From the NCBI GenBank assembly GCA_021654635.1, contig AP025179.1, positions 1,426,001-1,490,000 on the forward strand: DNA of 64,000 bases, in the 5' to 3' direction. The notes below the pieces were generated by a model. The model saw only the letters and a list, made by a program, of their open reading frames with translations, searched no databases and had not been told where the DNA came from. This stretch comes from Mycobacterium kiyosense. GTDB taxonomy: Bacteria; Actinomycetota; Actinomycetes; Mycobacteriales; Mycobacteriaceae. The stretch's first letter is position 1. Each line of letters begins with the position of its first letter. Positions 9,935 through 20,518 of the stretch are shown in pieces. The translations under genes and the position numbers were made by a program.

Positions 9935-11278
9935 TCAGATTGCGGCGGTGTCCGGCTCGGCGAAGCCGGGAATCAGCTCCTCCGAAAGGGCCTTGATGGG
10001 AACGGTCGCATCCAGCTGGCACAGGATCGCCGCCACCGACGCGATCACCCGCATCGGGATGGCCAGCTTCGGCGGCAGGTCCATCTGGCGAGCGGTCTTG
10101 ATCTGCGCCACCGAACGGTCGAACTGGCTGACCGTCATCCGCTGCAACCACTTGCGCGTGTAGTGGAACTCCTCGACCTGGATGGGTTCGACGTACTGGC
10201 GCAGCATCTCGTCGATCTCGCGGACCGACACCTGCTGGCCCTGCTGGATGAACCCGACCTTCTCCATGGTCGGCAACAGCAGGTCGTAGTTCTTGTCCCG
10301 GGCCAGCCGGATCGTCATTCCGAGTTCGATCGGATAACCCCCGGGTAGCGGCGCCACCGCGCCGAAGTCGATGACGCCTAGGCGGCCGTCGGGCAGCAGC
10401 ATGAAATTGCCCGGGTGGGCGTCACCGTGCAGCATCTCCAAGCGGCGCGGTCCGTCGAAGGTGAACTCGAGCAGCAGCGTGCCGATCCGGTCGCGTTCTT
10501 CCTGAGTGCCATGCCGGATGATCTCGGCCATGTGCTTGCCGTCGATCCACTCCTGGATCACCACCTTCGGCGCGCTGGCCACCACGTGCGGGACCGCGAA
10601 CCGCGGGTGGCCCTCGTATGCCTTGGCGAACGCCCGCTGGTTGTTGGCCTCCAGCCGGTAGTCCAACTCCATCTCGGTGCGCTCGAACAGCTCGTCCACC
10701 ACGCCCTGCACGTCGGCGCCCGGCGCCAGCTGCTTGAACACGCTCACCATGCGCTGCATGGTCTTCAGGTCGGCGCGCAGCGCTTCGTCGGCGCCCGGGT
10801 ACTGAATCTTGACGGCGACTTCGCGGCCGTCCGACCACACTGCCTTGTGCACCTGGCCGATGCTGGCCGAGGCCACCGGGGTGTCGTTGAACTCGCTGAA
10901 CCGGTCGCGCCACTTGGTGCCCAGTTGGGCGTCGAGCACCCGGTGCACCTTGGCGGCGGGCAGCGGCGGGGCGTCCTTCTGCAGCTTGGTCAACGCCTCG
11001 CGGTAGGGCTCGCCGAACTGCTCGGGAATCGCGGCTTCCATCACCGACAGCGCCTGGCCCACTTTCATCGCGCCGCCCTTGAGCTCACCCAGGACGGTGA
11101 ACAGCTGGTTGGCCGCTTTCTCCATCAACTCGGCGTTGACTTCGTCCTTCGACTTGCCGGTCAGCCGCTTGCCGAAGCCAAGAGCCGCCCGGCCGGCCAT
11201 GCCGACGGGCAAGCTGGCGAGCTTTGCATTGCGGGCCGCGCGACCCCGCTTGATTTCTGACACGTAACCATCATCCAT
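9935..11278 (-). CDS. ABC1/AarF (UbiB-like) atypical kinase
   Basis: A 447-aa protein of the ABC1/ADCK/UbiB family. The family's signature appears as KxGQ (MKVGQALSVME), followed by the Ala-rich nucleotide loop (ASIGQVHKAV), a lysine in VAVKIQYPG, the catalytic-loop-like LHGDAHPGNF and the metal-binding VIDFGAV. In M. tuberculosis this gene (Rv3197) lies beside whiB7. The substrate is not known; the family has been linked to lipid or quinone metabolism and to macrolide tolerance. Start ATG 11278. It is convergent with whiB7, with only eight bases between the stops. Confidence 0.88.
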   Translation of the reverse strand: MDDGYVSEIKRGRAARNAKLASLPVGMAGRAALGFGKRLTGKSKDEVNAELMEKAANQLFTVLGELKGGAMKVGQALSVMEAAIPEQFGEPYREALTKLQKDAPPLPAAKVHRVLDAQLGTKWRDRFSEFNDTPVASASIGQVHKAVWSDGREVAVKIQYPGADEALRADLKTMQRMVSVFKQLAPGADVQGVVDELFERTEMELDYRLEANNQRAFAKAYEGHPRFAVPHVVASAPKVVIQEWIDGKHMAEIIRHGTQEERDRIGTLLLEFTFDGPRRLEMLHGDAHPGNFMLLPDGRLGVIDFGAVAPLPGGYPIELGMTIRLARDKNYDLLLPTMEKVGFIQQGQQVSVREIDEMLRQYVEPIQVEEFHYTRKWLQRMTVSQFDRSVAQIKTARQMDLPPKLAIPMRVIASVAAILCQLDATVPIKALSEELIPGFAEPDTAAI

Positions 11279-11418
11279 GACGGCCAGCGCAAAGGTTGCA
11301 TTGATTCCCGCATCGTCTGCATTGGTTCATCCGCGGTTGCCTCGCGATATGTAGTCTCTTCGGGTCGCAATCGTGCGACGGATCCAAGCCACGCCCGCCG
11401 AAGGGGACCGCGACCACC

Positions 11419-11592
11419 ATGGCAGCACGCCAGACTCAGCACGACGCCGCCGACGCCTTGTTCCGGGCGATCATCGAAACCCTGGACAAGCACCGCAACG
11501 AGCGCACCCTCACCGAGGACGTGCTGGACACCCTCGGCCGTGCCTACGCGTCGATCTCGACCAGCGTGCCCGAACAGGGCCGGCTGGGCTGA
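11419..11592 (+). CDS. Small conserved-looking protein, 57 aa
   Basis: A short ORF starting ATG (MAARQTQHDAADALF) and ending EQGRLG. It is mostly helical and acidic/basic mixed, without TM or cysteine. It sits between two minus-strand genes where M. tuberculosis has Rv3196A, and its codon positions are GC-rich like neighbouring coding sequence. It diverges from the ABC1 kinase gene. Function is unknown; the assignment as a real gene rests on position and composition. Confidence 0.55.
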   Translation: MAARQTQHDAADALFRAIIETLDKHRNERTLTEDVLDTLGRAYASISTSVPEQGRLG

Positions 11593-11605
11593 GCCTGCGG
11601 CGCGG

Positions 11606-12430
11606 TCAGCACGCGCACAGGGGATGCCGTGTCCACTGCCGTGCCACGATCGCGCTGGCGTTCAGGTCGAATTCCAGCGTGGCATTGAGCGACGACGGGG
11701 CAGCGGCCTGCCGGCCGCGGACCGCGGCGATCACCTGATTGACCTGGCTGAGTGCCAGCGCCGCCGTCGCCAGCAGGGTGGCGCGGTCGGCCACGCCAAC
11801 GGTGTCGCGCAACTGTGCGGCGATGGCCGGCCACGCTGCGTCGCGGTCGCGGCGGTGTAGGTCGCCGCAGCTCAGGCAGCTGGTCACGCCGGGAATGACG
11901 AGTGGCCCCACCAGCCCGGTGCCGTCGCGCACCCGGACCGGCAGGTGCGGGACGCCGGAACTGTGCAGGTCGCGCACGATGCGCGGGTCGGCGACCAGGT
12001 AGTCGGCCAGCACCACCAGATCCACGGTGGCGGTGGACACCGCCGCGTGCGGTTGACTGCTGTGGCCGGTCCGCACTCCCGAACTGCGCAGTGCCGAGAC
12101 CAGCAGATCCGACAGCGGCCCTCGCCCGTGCACGCGGATCGAGGCCGTGCGACCCGTGCTGGTGGCGGGTTCGCGCCTCGCCACGCCGTGGTTGACGAGT
12201 TGCTGCAGCAACTCGGTCAGGTCCTCGCCGTTGGCCTGCCGATGCAAGTCGATCAGCGGCACCGGTGAGCGCATGGACCGCAGCACCGCGGCCAAACCAC
12301 CAGGGGTCAGCCCGCTCGGCGGCCGGACCAGCACTGCCCGGCGGGGATCCCAGCCGACCTGCACCGCCCCGTCGGGCCGCAGCAGCACCGGCATCGCGGG
12401 GTCCAGGCAATACAAAGCGGGCCGCGCCAT
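11606..12430 (-). CDS. ThiF/cyclodehydratase-like protein (Rv3196-like)
   Basis: A 274-aa protein with features of E1-like/ocin-ThiF proteins. The central part has a Rossmann-type region (VDLVVLADYLVADP). Cysteine pairs that could bind zinc are CLSCGDLHRRDRD in the middle and LCAC at the very C-terminus, the pattern seen in YcaO-partner cyclodehydratases. No YcaO gene or precursor peptide lies next to it, so a peptide-modifying role is not supported by context. Start ATG 12430. It lies just upstream of the small ORF on the opposite strand and follows the DUF2342 gene in the same direction. Confidence 0.6.
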   Translation of the reverse strand: MARPALYCLDPAMPVLLRPDGAVQVGWDPRRAVLVRPPSGLTPGGLAAVLRSMRSPVPLIDLHRQANGEDLTELLQQLVNHGVARREPATSTGRTASIRVHGRGPLSDLLVSALRSSGVRTGHSSQPHAAVSTATVDLVVLADYLVADPRIVRDLHSSGVPHLPVRVRDGTGLVGPLVIPGVTSCLSCGDLHRRDRDAAWPAIAAQLRDTVGVADRATLLATAALALSQVNQVIAAVRGRQAAAPSSLNATLEFDLNASAIVARQWTRHPLCAC

Positions 12431-12467
12431 GACGTGTCACGGTGCCACGATCGGTGCGCTGGCGTCC

Positions 12468-13841
12468 TCAGTTATCCACAGCGCCGGGATCGTCGTTGCC
12501 GCGGTTCTCGCGGCCCAGTTCGGCTTCCAGGTCGGACAGCGCGGCGTCGATCCCGCTGGTGTCGCCGCCGACCACCCCGTCGATGAACGCCGAAGGGTCA
12601 TCGAGGTCCTCGGCGCTGGGCAGCAGGTCTGGGTGTTGCCAGACGGCGTCTCGCGCGTCCATCCCGACGGCCTGCTCCAGCCGCGTCCACAGGGCCGCGG
12701 CCTCGCGCAGCTTGCGGGGCCGCAGTTCCAGGCCGACGAGGGTGGCGAAGGTTTGTTCGGCGGGACCGCCGCTGGCCCGACGCCGGCGCAGCGTCTCGCT
12801 GAGCGCCGCCTCGCCGGGTAGCCGCTCGCCCAATGCCGCGGTGACCACGGTCTGCACCCAGCCTTCGATCAGCGCGAGCAGGGTCTCCAGCCGCTCCAGC
12901 GCCTGAGTCTGGGCCGGGGTGGCCTTGGGTTCGAACACACCCTGGCTGAGCAGTTGTTCCATGGCGGCGGGGTCGGCCAGCGAGGCCGGGTTGAAATCGC
13001 GGGCCAGCTCCTCGATGCCGGACATGTCGATCTGCATGCCCGCCGCGTATGCCTCGACGGCCCCCAGCAGCTGGCTGGGCAGCCAGGGAACGTGGCTGAA
13101 CAACCGGTGGTGGGCGGCCTCGCGGGCGGCCAGAAACGTCATGATCTCGCTACGGGGCTGTTCGAGCCCGGACGCGAAGGCCTCTACGGCGTCCGGCAGG
13201 ATCGCGGCCACGCCTTTGGGGCCCAGCGGCAGTCCGATGTCGGTCGAGGTCAGTACCTCCTTGGACAGCCGGCCCAGGGCCTGGCCCAGCTGCGACCCGA
13301 ACGCGATGCCACCCATCTGCGACATCATCTGCATCAGCGGCCCGGCCATGCCCTTGGCTTCCTCGGGCAGCGCGGAGACCCACACCGACGAGATCTGCTG
13401 GGCCATCGGATCGCACAGCCGTTTCCAGGTGCCGATGGTGTTGTCCACCCAGTCGGTAGGACTCCAGCCGATCGCCCGGGTGGTGCCGGCCGGTAGTGCG
13501 GTGGCGCCGTTCAGCCAGGTCTCGGCCAGATGCACCGCGTCGGAGATCGCCGAGTTGGTGCCGGCCGGGATGGGTGCGACGAAGCCGATCGAGCTGGACG
13601 CGACCTGACGGGCCAGGTCGTAGTTGACCGGGCCGGCGCCCGCGCCCGATGCCCCCGACGCCATGGCGCTGCCGACACCGCCGAACATCTCACCCAGGCG
13701 GGTGAACAACTGGCCGAGGTTGGCCATGTCGAACTCGCCGCCGAATCCGAAAGGGTTGGCGCCGGACTCGGGATCGTTCTCGCGCCGCTTGTCGCGATCG
13801 GGGTCGTCTCCCGAGGAGAAGCCGAAGGGCAGGTCAGCCAT
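12468..13841 (-). CDS. DUF2342 family zinc-dependent hydrolase-like protein
   Basis: About 457 aa. The N-terminus (MADLPFGFSSGDD) is disordered and acidic; the core carries helix-rich DUF2342 features, including an H-x-L-F-S-H-V-P-W-L motif (residues HRLFSHVPWL), a candidate metal site. The family is annotated as putative zinc metalloprotease or F420-associated hydrolase, but no activity is demonstrated here. The ATG at 13841 is preferred; an ATG at 13859 would add six residues. It corresponds to Rv3195 and is divergent from the PDZ-Lon gene. Confidence 0.75.
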   Translation of the reverse strand: MADLPFGFSSGDDPDRDKRRENDPESGANPFGFGGEFDMANLGQLFTRLGEMFGGVGSAMASGASGAGAGPVNYDLARQVASSSIGFVAPIPAGTNSAISDAVHLAETWLNGATALPAGTTRAIGWSPTDWVDNTIGTWKRLCDPMAQQISSVWVSALPEEAKGMAGPLMQMMSQMGGIAFGSQLGQALGRLSKEVLTSTDIGLPLGPKGVAAILPDAVEAFASGLEQPRSEIMTFLAAREAAHHRLFSHVPWLPSQLLGAVEAYAAGMQIDMSGIEELARDFNPASLADPAAMEQLLSQGVFEPKATPAQTQALERLETLLALIEGWVQTVVTAALGERLPGEAALSETLRRRRASGGPAEQTFATLVGLELRPRKLREAAALWTRLEQAVGMDARDAVWQHPDLLPSAEDLDDPSAFIDGVVGGDTSGIDAALSDLEAELGRENRGNDDPGAVDN

Positions 13842-13937
13842 AACGTCAACGGTACTCATCGCGGAACGGGAAAGCGCGAGGTGTGGTCACGCTCGTAGCT
13901 GAACGGGGTGTGACCCGCGCCGGTTAGTGTGTTCGGC

Positions 13938-14960
13938 GTGAACAGGCGGATTCTGACCTTGGTGGTCGCGCTCGTCCCGATCGTGGTGTTCGGCGTTCTG
14001 CTGGCCGTGGCCAAGGTGCCGTTTGTGTCCTTGGGTCCGGGCCCCACCTTCGACACCCTCGGAGAGGTCGACGGCAGCCAGGTGGTCCACATCGAGGGCA
14101 CCCAGACGCATCCGACGACGGGTCACCTGAACATGACGACGGTGTCCCAGCGCGACGACCTGACCTTGGGTGAGGCTCTGGGACTGTGGATTTCGGGTCA
14201 GGAGCAGCTGGTGCCGCGCGATCTGATCTACCCGCCGGGCAAGTCGCGCGACGAGGTCGACAAGGCCAACGACGCCGACTTCAAGAATTCCGAGGACAGC
14301 GCCGAGTACGCCGCGCTGGGCTACCTGAAGTTCCCCGAGGCGGTGACGGTCGCGACGGTCAGCGAGGGCGGCCCGTCGTCGGGGAAGCTCAAGCCGGGCG
14401 ACGCGATCGACGCGGTCAACCGGACGCCGGTGGCCAACGTCGAGCAGTTCACCGGGATGTTGAAGAACACCAAACCCGGTCAGGTCGTGACCATCGACTA
14501 CCGCCGCAAGAACGAGCCGCCGGGCGTCGCGGAGATCACGCTGGGCACCAATAAGGATCGTGACTACGGGTTCCTGGGTGTCGCGGTGCTGGACGCGCCG
14601 TGGGCGCCGTTCACCGTGCAGTTCAACCTGGCCAACATCGGCGGCCCGTCGGCCGGACTCATGTTCAGCCTTGCCGTCGTCGACAAACTCACCACCGGCG
14701 ACCTGGCCGGTTCCACCTTCGTCGCGGGCACCGGCACCATCAGCGTCGACGGCAAAGTGGGCCCCATCGGCGGCATCACCCACAAGATGGCCGCGGCCCG
14801 CGCCGCTGGGGCGACCGTGTTCCTGGTGCCGGCCAAGAACTGCTACGAAGCGGTCTCCGACATCCCGTCCGGGCTCAAGCTGGTCAAGGTGGAGACGCTC
14901 AGTTCGGCGGTGGACGCGCTGCACGCGATGACGTCGGGGGCGGCCACCCCGAGTTGCTGA
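13938..14960 (+). CDS. PDZ and Lon-type serine protease (YlbL family)
   Basis: A membrane-anchored protease of about 340 aa. One N-terminal TM segment (ILTLVVALVPIVVFGVLLAV) is followed by a PDZ domain (around SGKLKPGDAIDAVN) and a C-terminal Lon protease domain. The catalytic Ser lies in GGPSAGLMFSLAV, and the Lys in GGITHKMAAARAAG, the Ser-Lys dyad arrangement. Start is taken as GTG 13938 (VNRRILTL); GTG 13929 is possible. The Rv3194c position supports the call. Substrates are unknown. Confidence 0.88.
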   Translation: MNRRILTLVVALVPIVVFGVLLAVAKVPFVSLGPGPTFDTLGEVDGSQVVHIEGTQTHPTTGHLNMTTVSQRDDLTLGEALGLWISGQEQLVPRDLIYPPGKSRDEVDKANDADFKNSEDSAEYAALGYLKFPEAVTVATVSEGGPSSGKLKPGDAIDAVNRTPVANVEQFTGMLKNTKPGQVVTIDYRRKNEPPGVAEITLGTNKDRDYGFLGVAVLDAPWAPFTVQFNLANIGGPSAGLMFSLAVVDKLTTGDLAGSTFVAGTGTISVDGKVGPIGGITHKMAAARAAGATVFLVPAKNCYEAVSDIPSGLKLVKVETLSSAVDALHAMTSGAATPSC

Positions 14961-15028
14961 CTCCGACCGCGGGTGGCGTGATGCGTACAGTTGTGACCGT
15001 CGGGGAAACAGAGCAGGGAGCGTAGCCA

Positions 15029-18016
15029 GTGGGAATGCGGCCCGCCGCAAGGATGCCGAAGCTGACTCGGCGTAGCCGGATTCTGATCCTGATCGCACTG
15101 GGTGTGATCGTGCTGTTGCTGGCCGGCCCGCGGCTGATCGATGCCTACGTCGACTGGTTGTGGTTCGGCGAACTCGGCTACCGCTCGGTGTTCACCACCG
15201 TGCTGGTCACCCGCATCGTCGTTTTCCTGGTGACCGGTCTGCTGGTGGGCGGCATCGTGTTTGCCGGGCTGGCGATTGCCTACCGAACCCGCCCGGTGTT
15301 CGTCCCGAGCAACGAAAACGACCCGGTGGCGCGGTACCGGGCCCTGGTCATGAGCCGGCTGCGGTTGGTGGGCATCGGGATTCCCGCTTCCGTCGGGTTG
15401 CTGGCCGGTGTCGTAGCGCAGAGCTACTGGGCGCGGGTCCAGCTGTTCCTGCACGGTGGCGACTTCGGGATCACCGACCCGCAGTTCGGCAAGGACCTCG
15501 GGTTCTACGCGTTCGAGTTGCCGTTCTACCGGCTGGTGCTCAGCTATCTGTTCGTCGCGGTGTTCCTGGCGTTCCTGGCGAACCTGGTGTCGCACTACCT
15601 GTTCGGCGGCATCCGGCTGTCCGGGCGGGCCGGGGCGCTGAGCCGCTCGGCGCGGATCCAGCTGATCACCCTGGTTGGCGTGCTGGTGTTACTCAAGGCC
15701 GTCGCGTACTGGCTGGACCGCTACGAGCTGCTGTCGCACACCCGCGGCGGCAAGCCGTTCACCGGGGCCGGCTACACCGACATCAACGCCGTGCTGCCGG
15801 CCAAGCTGATCCTGATGGCGATCGCGCTGATCTGCGCTGCCGCGGTGTTCTCCGCGATCACGCTGCGCGACTTGCGGATTCCGGCCATCGGGCTGGTGTT
15901 GCTGCTGCTGTCGTCGATGATCGTGGGTGCGGGCTGGCCGATGATCGTCGAGCAGATCAGCGTCAAACCCAATGCGGCGCAGAAGGAGAGCGAATACATC
16001 AGCCGCAGTATCGCGGCGACCCGGCAGGCCTACGGGCTGACGCCGGACGTGGTGACCTACCGCAACTACACCGCCGGCGACAGCCAGGCGACCGCACAGC
16101 AGGTCGCCGCCGACCGCGCCACCACCTCCAACATCCGGTTGCTGGACCCGACCATCGTCAGTCCGGCGTTCACTCAGTTCCAGCAGGGCAAGAACTTCTA
16201 CTACTTCCCCGAGCAGTTATCCATCGACCGGTATCTGGACCGCACCGGCGCGCTGCGCGACTACGTGGTGGCCGCCCGCGAACTCAACCCGGAACGGCTG
16301 ATCGACAACCAGCGCGACTGGATCAACCGGCACACCGTCTACACCCACGGCAACGGGTTCATAGCCTCGCCTGCCAACACCGTGCGCGGCATCGCCAACG
16401 ACCCGAACCAGAACGGCGGCTACCCGCAGTTCCTGGCCAACGTGGTCGGCGCCAACGGCAGCATCGTGTCCGACGGTCCGGCGCAGCTGGATCAGCCGCG
16501 GATCTACTTCGGGCCGGTGATCGCCAACGCCAGCGCAGACTACGCGATCGTCGGCAAGACCGGCGCCGACCGCGAGTACGACTACGAGACCAGCACCGAG
16601 ACCAAGAACTACACCTACACCGGCAGCGGCGGCGTCTCGGTCGGTAGCTGGATCGCGCGCAGCGTGTTCGCCGCGAAGTTCGCCGAGCGAAACTTCTTGT
16701 TCTCCAATGTGATCGGCTCCAACAGCAAGATCCTGTTCAACCGTGACCCGGCGCAGCGGGTGGAGGCGGTGGCGCCGTGGTTGACCACCGACAGCTCGGT
16801 GTACCCGGCCATCGTGAACAAGCGGCTGGTGTGGATCATCGACGGCTACACCACGCTGGACAATTACCCGTACTCCGAGCTGACGTCTTTGTCGTCGGCG
16901 ACGGCGGACTCCACCGAGGTGGCCTTCAACCGACTGGCGCCCGACAAGAAGGTCTCCTACATCCGCAACTCGGTGAAGGCCACCGTCGACGCCTACGACG
17001 GCACCGTGACGCTCTACCAGCAGGACGAGAACGACCCGGTGCTCAAGGCCTGGATGCGGGTGTTCCCCGGCACCGTCAAACCCAAGAGCGACATCACACC
17101 GGAGTTGGCCGACCACCTGCGCTACCCGGAGGACCTGTTCAAGGTGCAGCGGATGCTGCTGGCGAAGTACCACGTCAACGACCCGGTGACGTTCTTCTCC
17201 ACGTCGGACTTCTGGGATGTGCCGCTGGACCCCAACCCCACCGCCAGCAGTTACCAGCCGCCGTACTACATCGTCGCGAAAAACATTGCCAAGAACGACA
17301 ATTCGGCTTCCTATCAGCTGACCAGTGCGATGAACAGGTTCAAGCGCGATTACCTGGCCGCTTATATCAGCGCCAGCTCGGACCGCGACACCTACGGCAA
17401 GATCACGGTGTTGACCATCCCCGGTCAGGTCAACGGGCCCAAACTGGCCAACAATGCGATCACCACCGATCCGGCGGTGTCCCAGGATCTCGGTGTGATC
17501 GGCCGGGACAATCAGAACCGGATCAAGTGGGGCAATCTGCTCACCCTGCCGGTGGGCCAGGGCGGCTTGCTGTATGTCGAGCCGGTCTACGCCTCGCCGG
17601 GGGCCAGTGACGCGGCGTCGTCGTATCCGCGGCTGATCCGGGTGGCGATGATGTACAACGACAAGATCGGTTACGGGCCGACGGTCGGCGATGCGCTGAC
17701 GGGACTGTTCGGTCCGGGTGCGGGTGCGACCGCGACCGGTATCCAGCCGACCGAGGCCGGTGCGCCGGTCAGCCCGCCGGCCAATACGCCGCCCGGACCG
17801 GCTGCCGGGCCGGGGCCGCCACCGCCGACGGCTGCGGTGCCTCCGCCACCGGACGCCTCCGCGGCCTTGTCCCCAGCGAAAGCCGCTGCGCTGCAAGAGA
17901 TTCAGGCCGCGATCGGCGCTGCCAGGGATGCGCAGAAGAAGGGCGACTTCGCGGGGTACGGGTCGGCGCTGCAGCGTCTTGACGAGGCCATCACGAAGTT
18001 CAACAACACCAAATAG
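15029..18016 (+). CDS. UPF0182 family large membrane protein
   Basis: A 995-aa protein. The first 310 residues contain about seven TM segments (for example [14 protein letters not shown] and [15 protein letters not shown] helices). A long extracellular part rich in YxxY/NY motifs follows, then a Pro/Ala-rich linker ([13 protein letters not shown]) and a short helical tail. It matches UPF0182 (Rv3193c). Function is unknown. The GTG start at 15029 lies about 70 bases after the PDZ-Lon stop, so co-transcription is likely. Large minus-strand ORFs inside it are frame shadows. Confidence 0.9.
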   Translation: MGMRPAARMPKLTRRSRILILIALGVIVLLLAGPRLIDAYVDWLWFGELGYRSVFTTVLVTRIVVFLVTGLLVGGIVFAGLAIAYRTRPVFVPSNENDPVARYRALVMSRLRLVGIGIPASVGLLAGVVAQSYWARVQLFLHGGDFGITDPQFGKDLGFYAFELPFYRLVLSYLFVAVFLAFLANLVSHYLFGGIRLSGRAGALSRSARIQLITLVGVLVLLKAVAYWLDRYELLSHTRGGKPFTGAGYTDINAVLPAKLILMAIALICAAAVFSAITLRDLRIPAIGLVLLLLSSMIVGAGWPMIVEQISVKPNAAQKESEYISRSIAATRQAYGLTPDVVTYRNYTAGDSQATAQQVAADRATTSNIRLLDPTIVSPAFTQFQQGKNFYYFPEQLSIDRYLDRTGALRDYVVAARELNPERLIDNQRDWINRHTVYTHGNGFIASPANTVRGIANDPNQNGGYPQFLANVVGANGSIVSDGPAQLDQPRIYFGPVIANASADYAIVGKTGADREYDYETSTETKNYTYTGSGGVSVGSWIARSVFAAKFAERNFLFSNVIGSNSKILFNRDPAQRVEAVAPWLTTDSSVYPAIVNKRLVWIIDGYTTLDNYPYSELTSLSSATADSTEVAFNRLAPDKKVSYIRNSVKATVDAYDGTVTLYQQDENDPVLKAWMRVFPGTVKPKSDITPELADHLRYPEDLFKVQRMLLAKYHVNDPVTFFSTSDFWDVPLDPNPTASSYQPPYYIVAKNIAKNDNSASYQLTSAMNRFKRDYLAAYISASSDRDTYGKITVLTIPGQVNGPKLANNAITTDPAVSQDLGVIGRDNQNRIKWGNLLTLPVGQGGLLYVEPVYASPGASDAASSYPRLIRVAMMYNDKIGYGPTVGDALTGLFGPGAGATATGIQPTEAGAPVSPPANTPPGPAAGPGPPPPTAAVPPPPDASAALSPAKAAALQEIQAAIGAARDAQKKGDFAGYGSALQRLDEAITKFNNTK

Positions 18017-18168
18017 CCGCTGGACCTGGCGGTCTCTCGTGAGCGTCCTCATATGTACGGTCTCAGCCCGGATTTGGCGTCATTTTGGGGCCGCTCGTCG
18101 CGGTGCCAACTCGCCCCGTCGCCATACACTCGGCGCGACATGCAACAGCTGATCCAAGGAAGGCGACC

Positions 18169-18978
18169 ATGCCAGATCCCGCGGTCCTCGTCGAACGTGA
18201 CGGCCACGTACTGACGCTCACCCTCAACCGGCCCGAGAAGCGCAACGCGTTCAACCCGGAGATGCTGTGCCGCCTCGCCGACGCGTGGGATCTGCTGGAC
18301 AGCGATCCCGAACTGCGCGTGGCGATCATGACGGGGGCCGGTGGCCACTTCTCCGCGGGAGCAGACCTCGACCGCTTGGTCGGAGCGCTGATATCCGGGC
18401 AGCCGGCCGAGAACGAGTACGAAGAGCGTGTCCGCCAAGACTTTTCGGTGATCTACAAAGGGCTCCTGAAGAACCACTACGTCAAGAAGCCGATCGTGGC
18501 TGCCGTCGAGGGTTACTGCTACGCCGGCGGCATGGAGATTCTGCAGGCCTTCGATATCCGCGTGGCCGCCGAGGACGCGCAACTGGCCGTGAGCGAGGTG
18601 CAGCGCGGCCTGTTTCCGATGAGCGCGTCGACCGTGCGGCTGCCGCGCCAGATTCCGTATACGGTCGCCATGGACATGCTGATAGTCGGAGACCCGATCT
18701 CCGGGCGACGTGCTTACGAGGTCGGCCTGGTAGGGCATGTGACACCGCGCGGGGGAGCGCTGCAGCGGGCCCGCGAGCTGGCCGACCGGCTGGCCGCCAA
18801 CGGCCCGCTGGCCGTGCGCAACATCAAAGCCTCGGTGGTGGAGAACCTGGCCAAGCCCGAAGTGGAGGCGTTCACCCGGGAGCTGGAACTCGGCATGGAG
18901 GTGATGGGCTCTCGGGACGCCAAGGAGGGGCCGCGGGCGTTCCTGGAGAAGCGTCCGCCGAACTTCACCGGCGCCTAG
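18169..18978 (+). CDS. Enoyl-CoA hydratase/isomerase (crotonase) family protein
   Basis: A 269-aa crotonase-fold enzyme acting on acyl-CoA thioesters. The first oxyanion-hole strand is seen in HFSAGADLDRL and the second in EGYCYAGGMEIL. Start is ATG 18169 with AAGGA seven bases upstream; an earlier in-frame start at 18085 has no such site. The second acidic residue of hydratases is not obvious, so isomerase or thioesterase-type activity is possible. It is convergent with rtcB, with 37 bases between the stops. Confidence 0.85.
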   Translation: MPDPAVLVERDGHVLTLTLNRPEKRNAFNPEMLCRLADAWDLLDSDPELRVAIMTGAGGHFSAGADLDRLVGALISGQPAENEYEERVRQDFSVIYKGLLKNHYVKKPIVAAVEGYCYAGGMEILQAFDIRVAAEDAQLAVSEVQRGLFPMSASTVRLPRQIPYTVAMDMLIVGDPISGRRAYEVGLVGHVTPRGGALQRARELADRLAANGPLAVRNIKASVVENLAKPEVEAFTRELELGMEVMGSRDAKEGPRAFLEKRPPNFTGA

Positions 18979-19015
18979 CGTTCCCATCGGCTCGGACCGG
19001 CCGCGATGATCGGTC

Positions 19016-20221
19016 TTACTGGCCCTTGACGCTCATCACCTGCCGCAGCGAAGTCACCACCTCGACCAGCGGCTCGGCGTCGGCCATGACTTGGTCAATG
19101 TCCTTGTACGCCTGCGGAATTTCATCGATCCACTCCTTTCCGTGGCGGTACTCGATCCCCGTCATGGCGTCGGCCAGGTCCTGCTCGGTGAACAATTTCT
19201 TGGCCTTCGTCCGGCTGAACCGCCGACCTGCCCCGTGCGGGGCCGACCACAGCCCATCGGCGTTTCCCTTGCCGCACACGATGTATGAGCGGGTGCCCAT
19301 CGAGCCGGGGATGATGCCCAGCTTGCCTTCGCTGGCGTCGATCGCGCCCTTGCGGGTGAGCCAGACGGCTTCGCCGTCGATAGTCGCTCTCGCGGTGTAG
19401 TTGTGGTGGGTGTTGATGCGCTCGGTTTCCACCAGCTGCGGTTGGACCGCCATCCATGAGGCAAAGGCGTCGATGAATCGATCCATCATCTCGGCGCGGT
19501 TGAGGTAGGCGAAACGTTGTGCCCACTCCAAATCCTGGATGTAGCGGTCGAATTCGGCCGTACCCTCCCGCAGGTAGGCGAGGTCGCGGTGCGGCAACGT
19601 GATCGACGGATCGGCTGAGCAGTTGTCCAGGGCGATCTTGATGTGACGCTGCGCAATCTTGTTGCCGACCCCGCGTGAGCCGCTGTGTAGAAAGAGCCAG
19701 ACGGTGTCGTCGGCGTCCAGGCACAGTTCGATGAAGTGGTTGCCGCCGCCCAGAGATCCCAACTGCTGCATCCACTTTGGGCTGTGCGACAGGTCCACGT
19801 CGAGAGTCTTCTGCAACTCGAGCAGTTCCCGGTGCTTGGCGGCGGTGAACGGGAAACGTTGCAGGCTCGTGTTGTAATTGCCCGGCGACAACGGTATCGC
19901 GTCCTCTACCGACTGACGCAACTTCGCAAGTTGGGGGCGGTAGTCGCCGTCGAACCTTTGCACCAGGTCTGTTTCGGTGCAGCGGGTCTTGGCGGCGACC
20001 ATGCCGCAGCCGATATCGACCCCGACCGCCGCGGGGATGACCGCGCCCTTGCTGGGGATGACGGTGCCGACAGCCGAGCCCTTGCCGAGGTGCGCGTCGG
20101 GCATCAATGCGACGTGCGGGTGCACGAACGGCATCGATGCGGTGACTTGGGCCTGCTGCACAGTGTCGGGGGCGATCTCGGAGGCGAAGTTGAGCAGCTT
20201 GTGCCCGAGGCGTTCGGGCAT
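19016..20221 (-). CDS. rtcB: RNA-splicing ligase RtcB
   Basis: A 401-aa 3'-phosphate/5'-hydroxyl RNA ligase that uses Mn2+ and GTP. Family motifs are present in order: MPDAHLGKG, VGVDIGCGM with the metal-binding Asp and Cys, SLGGGNHFIE, LHSGSRGVGN, and PHGAGRRFSR with the guanylylated His. ATG 20221 is preceded by AGGAGA. No archease or RtcA gene is nearby. It is the last clearly core gene before the island. Confidence 0.95.
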   Translation of the reverse strand: MPERLGHKLLNFASEIAPDTVQQAQVTASMPFVHPHVALMPDAHLGKGSAVGTVIPSKGAVIPAAVGVDIGCGMVAAKTRCTETDLVQRFDGDYRPQLAKLRQSVEDAIPLSPGNYNTSLQRFPFTAAKHRELLELQKTLDVDLSHSPKWMQQLGSLGGGNHFIELCLDADDTVWLFLHSGSRGVGNKIAQRHIKIALDNCSADPSITLPHRDLAYLREGTAEFDRYIQDLEWAQRFAYLNRAEMMDRFIDAFASWMAVQPQLVETERINTHHNYTARATIDGEAVWLTRKGAIDASEGKLGIIPGSMGTRSYIVCGKGNADGLWSAPHGAGRRFSRTKAKKLFTEQDLADAMTGIEYRHGKEWIDEIPQAYKDIDQVMADAEPLVEVVTSLRQVMSVKGQ

Positions 20222-20400
20222 GACGGTCTCCTGGTTGGGGGTTCTGATGTGCTGGCCTGATGGGCGCTGTTCCTGCCTGACGGCCGGTCGAAGGTTATCC
20301 GTCCGCCTGAGTTGGCCGCAACGGATTTACCGGCTGCTTGGCCCGGTGAGCACGCGATTTGGAGACGCCTGCCCGTGTTGGGTAACCTTTCGTTTACCAA

Positions 20401-20477
20401 CGCGGGGTGGAGCAGCTCGGTAGCTCGCTGGGCTCATAACCCAGAGGTCGCAGGTTCGAATCCTGTCCCCGCTACCA
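20401..20477 (+). tRNA. Initiator tRNA-fMet (CAT)
   Basis: A 77-nt cloverleaf with encoded CCA. The anticodon loop is CTCATAA. The anticodon stem has the GGG:CCC stack specific to initiators, and the first acceptor pair is mismatched (C1 with T72), also an initiator hallmark. The T arm is GGTTCGAATCC. It lies at the left edge of the accessory island, a usual landing site for integrative elements. Confidence 0.96.
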
Positions 20478-20482
20478 GCGGA

Positions 20483-20518
20483 AATGGCCCTCAGGCGCAA
20501 GCCTGGGGGCCATTTTCT
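20483..20518 (+). terminator. Rho-independent terminator after tRNA-fMet
   Basis: A hairpin with arms AATGGCCC and GGGCCATT and an inner stem AGGC-GCAA-GCCT, ending in TTTT. The 218 bases from here to the next gene contain no convincing ORF or repeat. Confidence 0.85.

Noticed and set aside
16217..18052. 611-codon minus-strand open frame inside the UPF0182 gene
   Set aside because: Antisense shadow caused by high third-position GC; rich in Arg/His/Gly, no motif, fully inside a clear gene.
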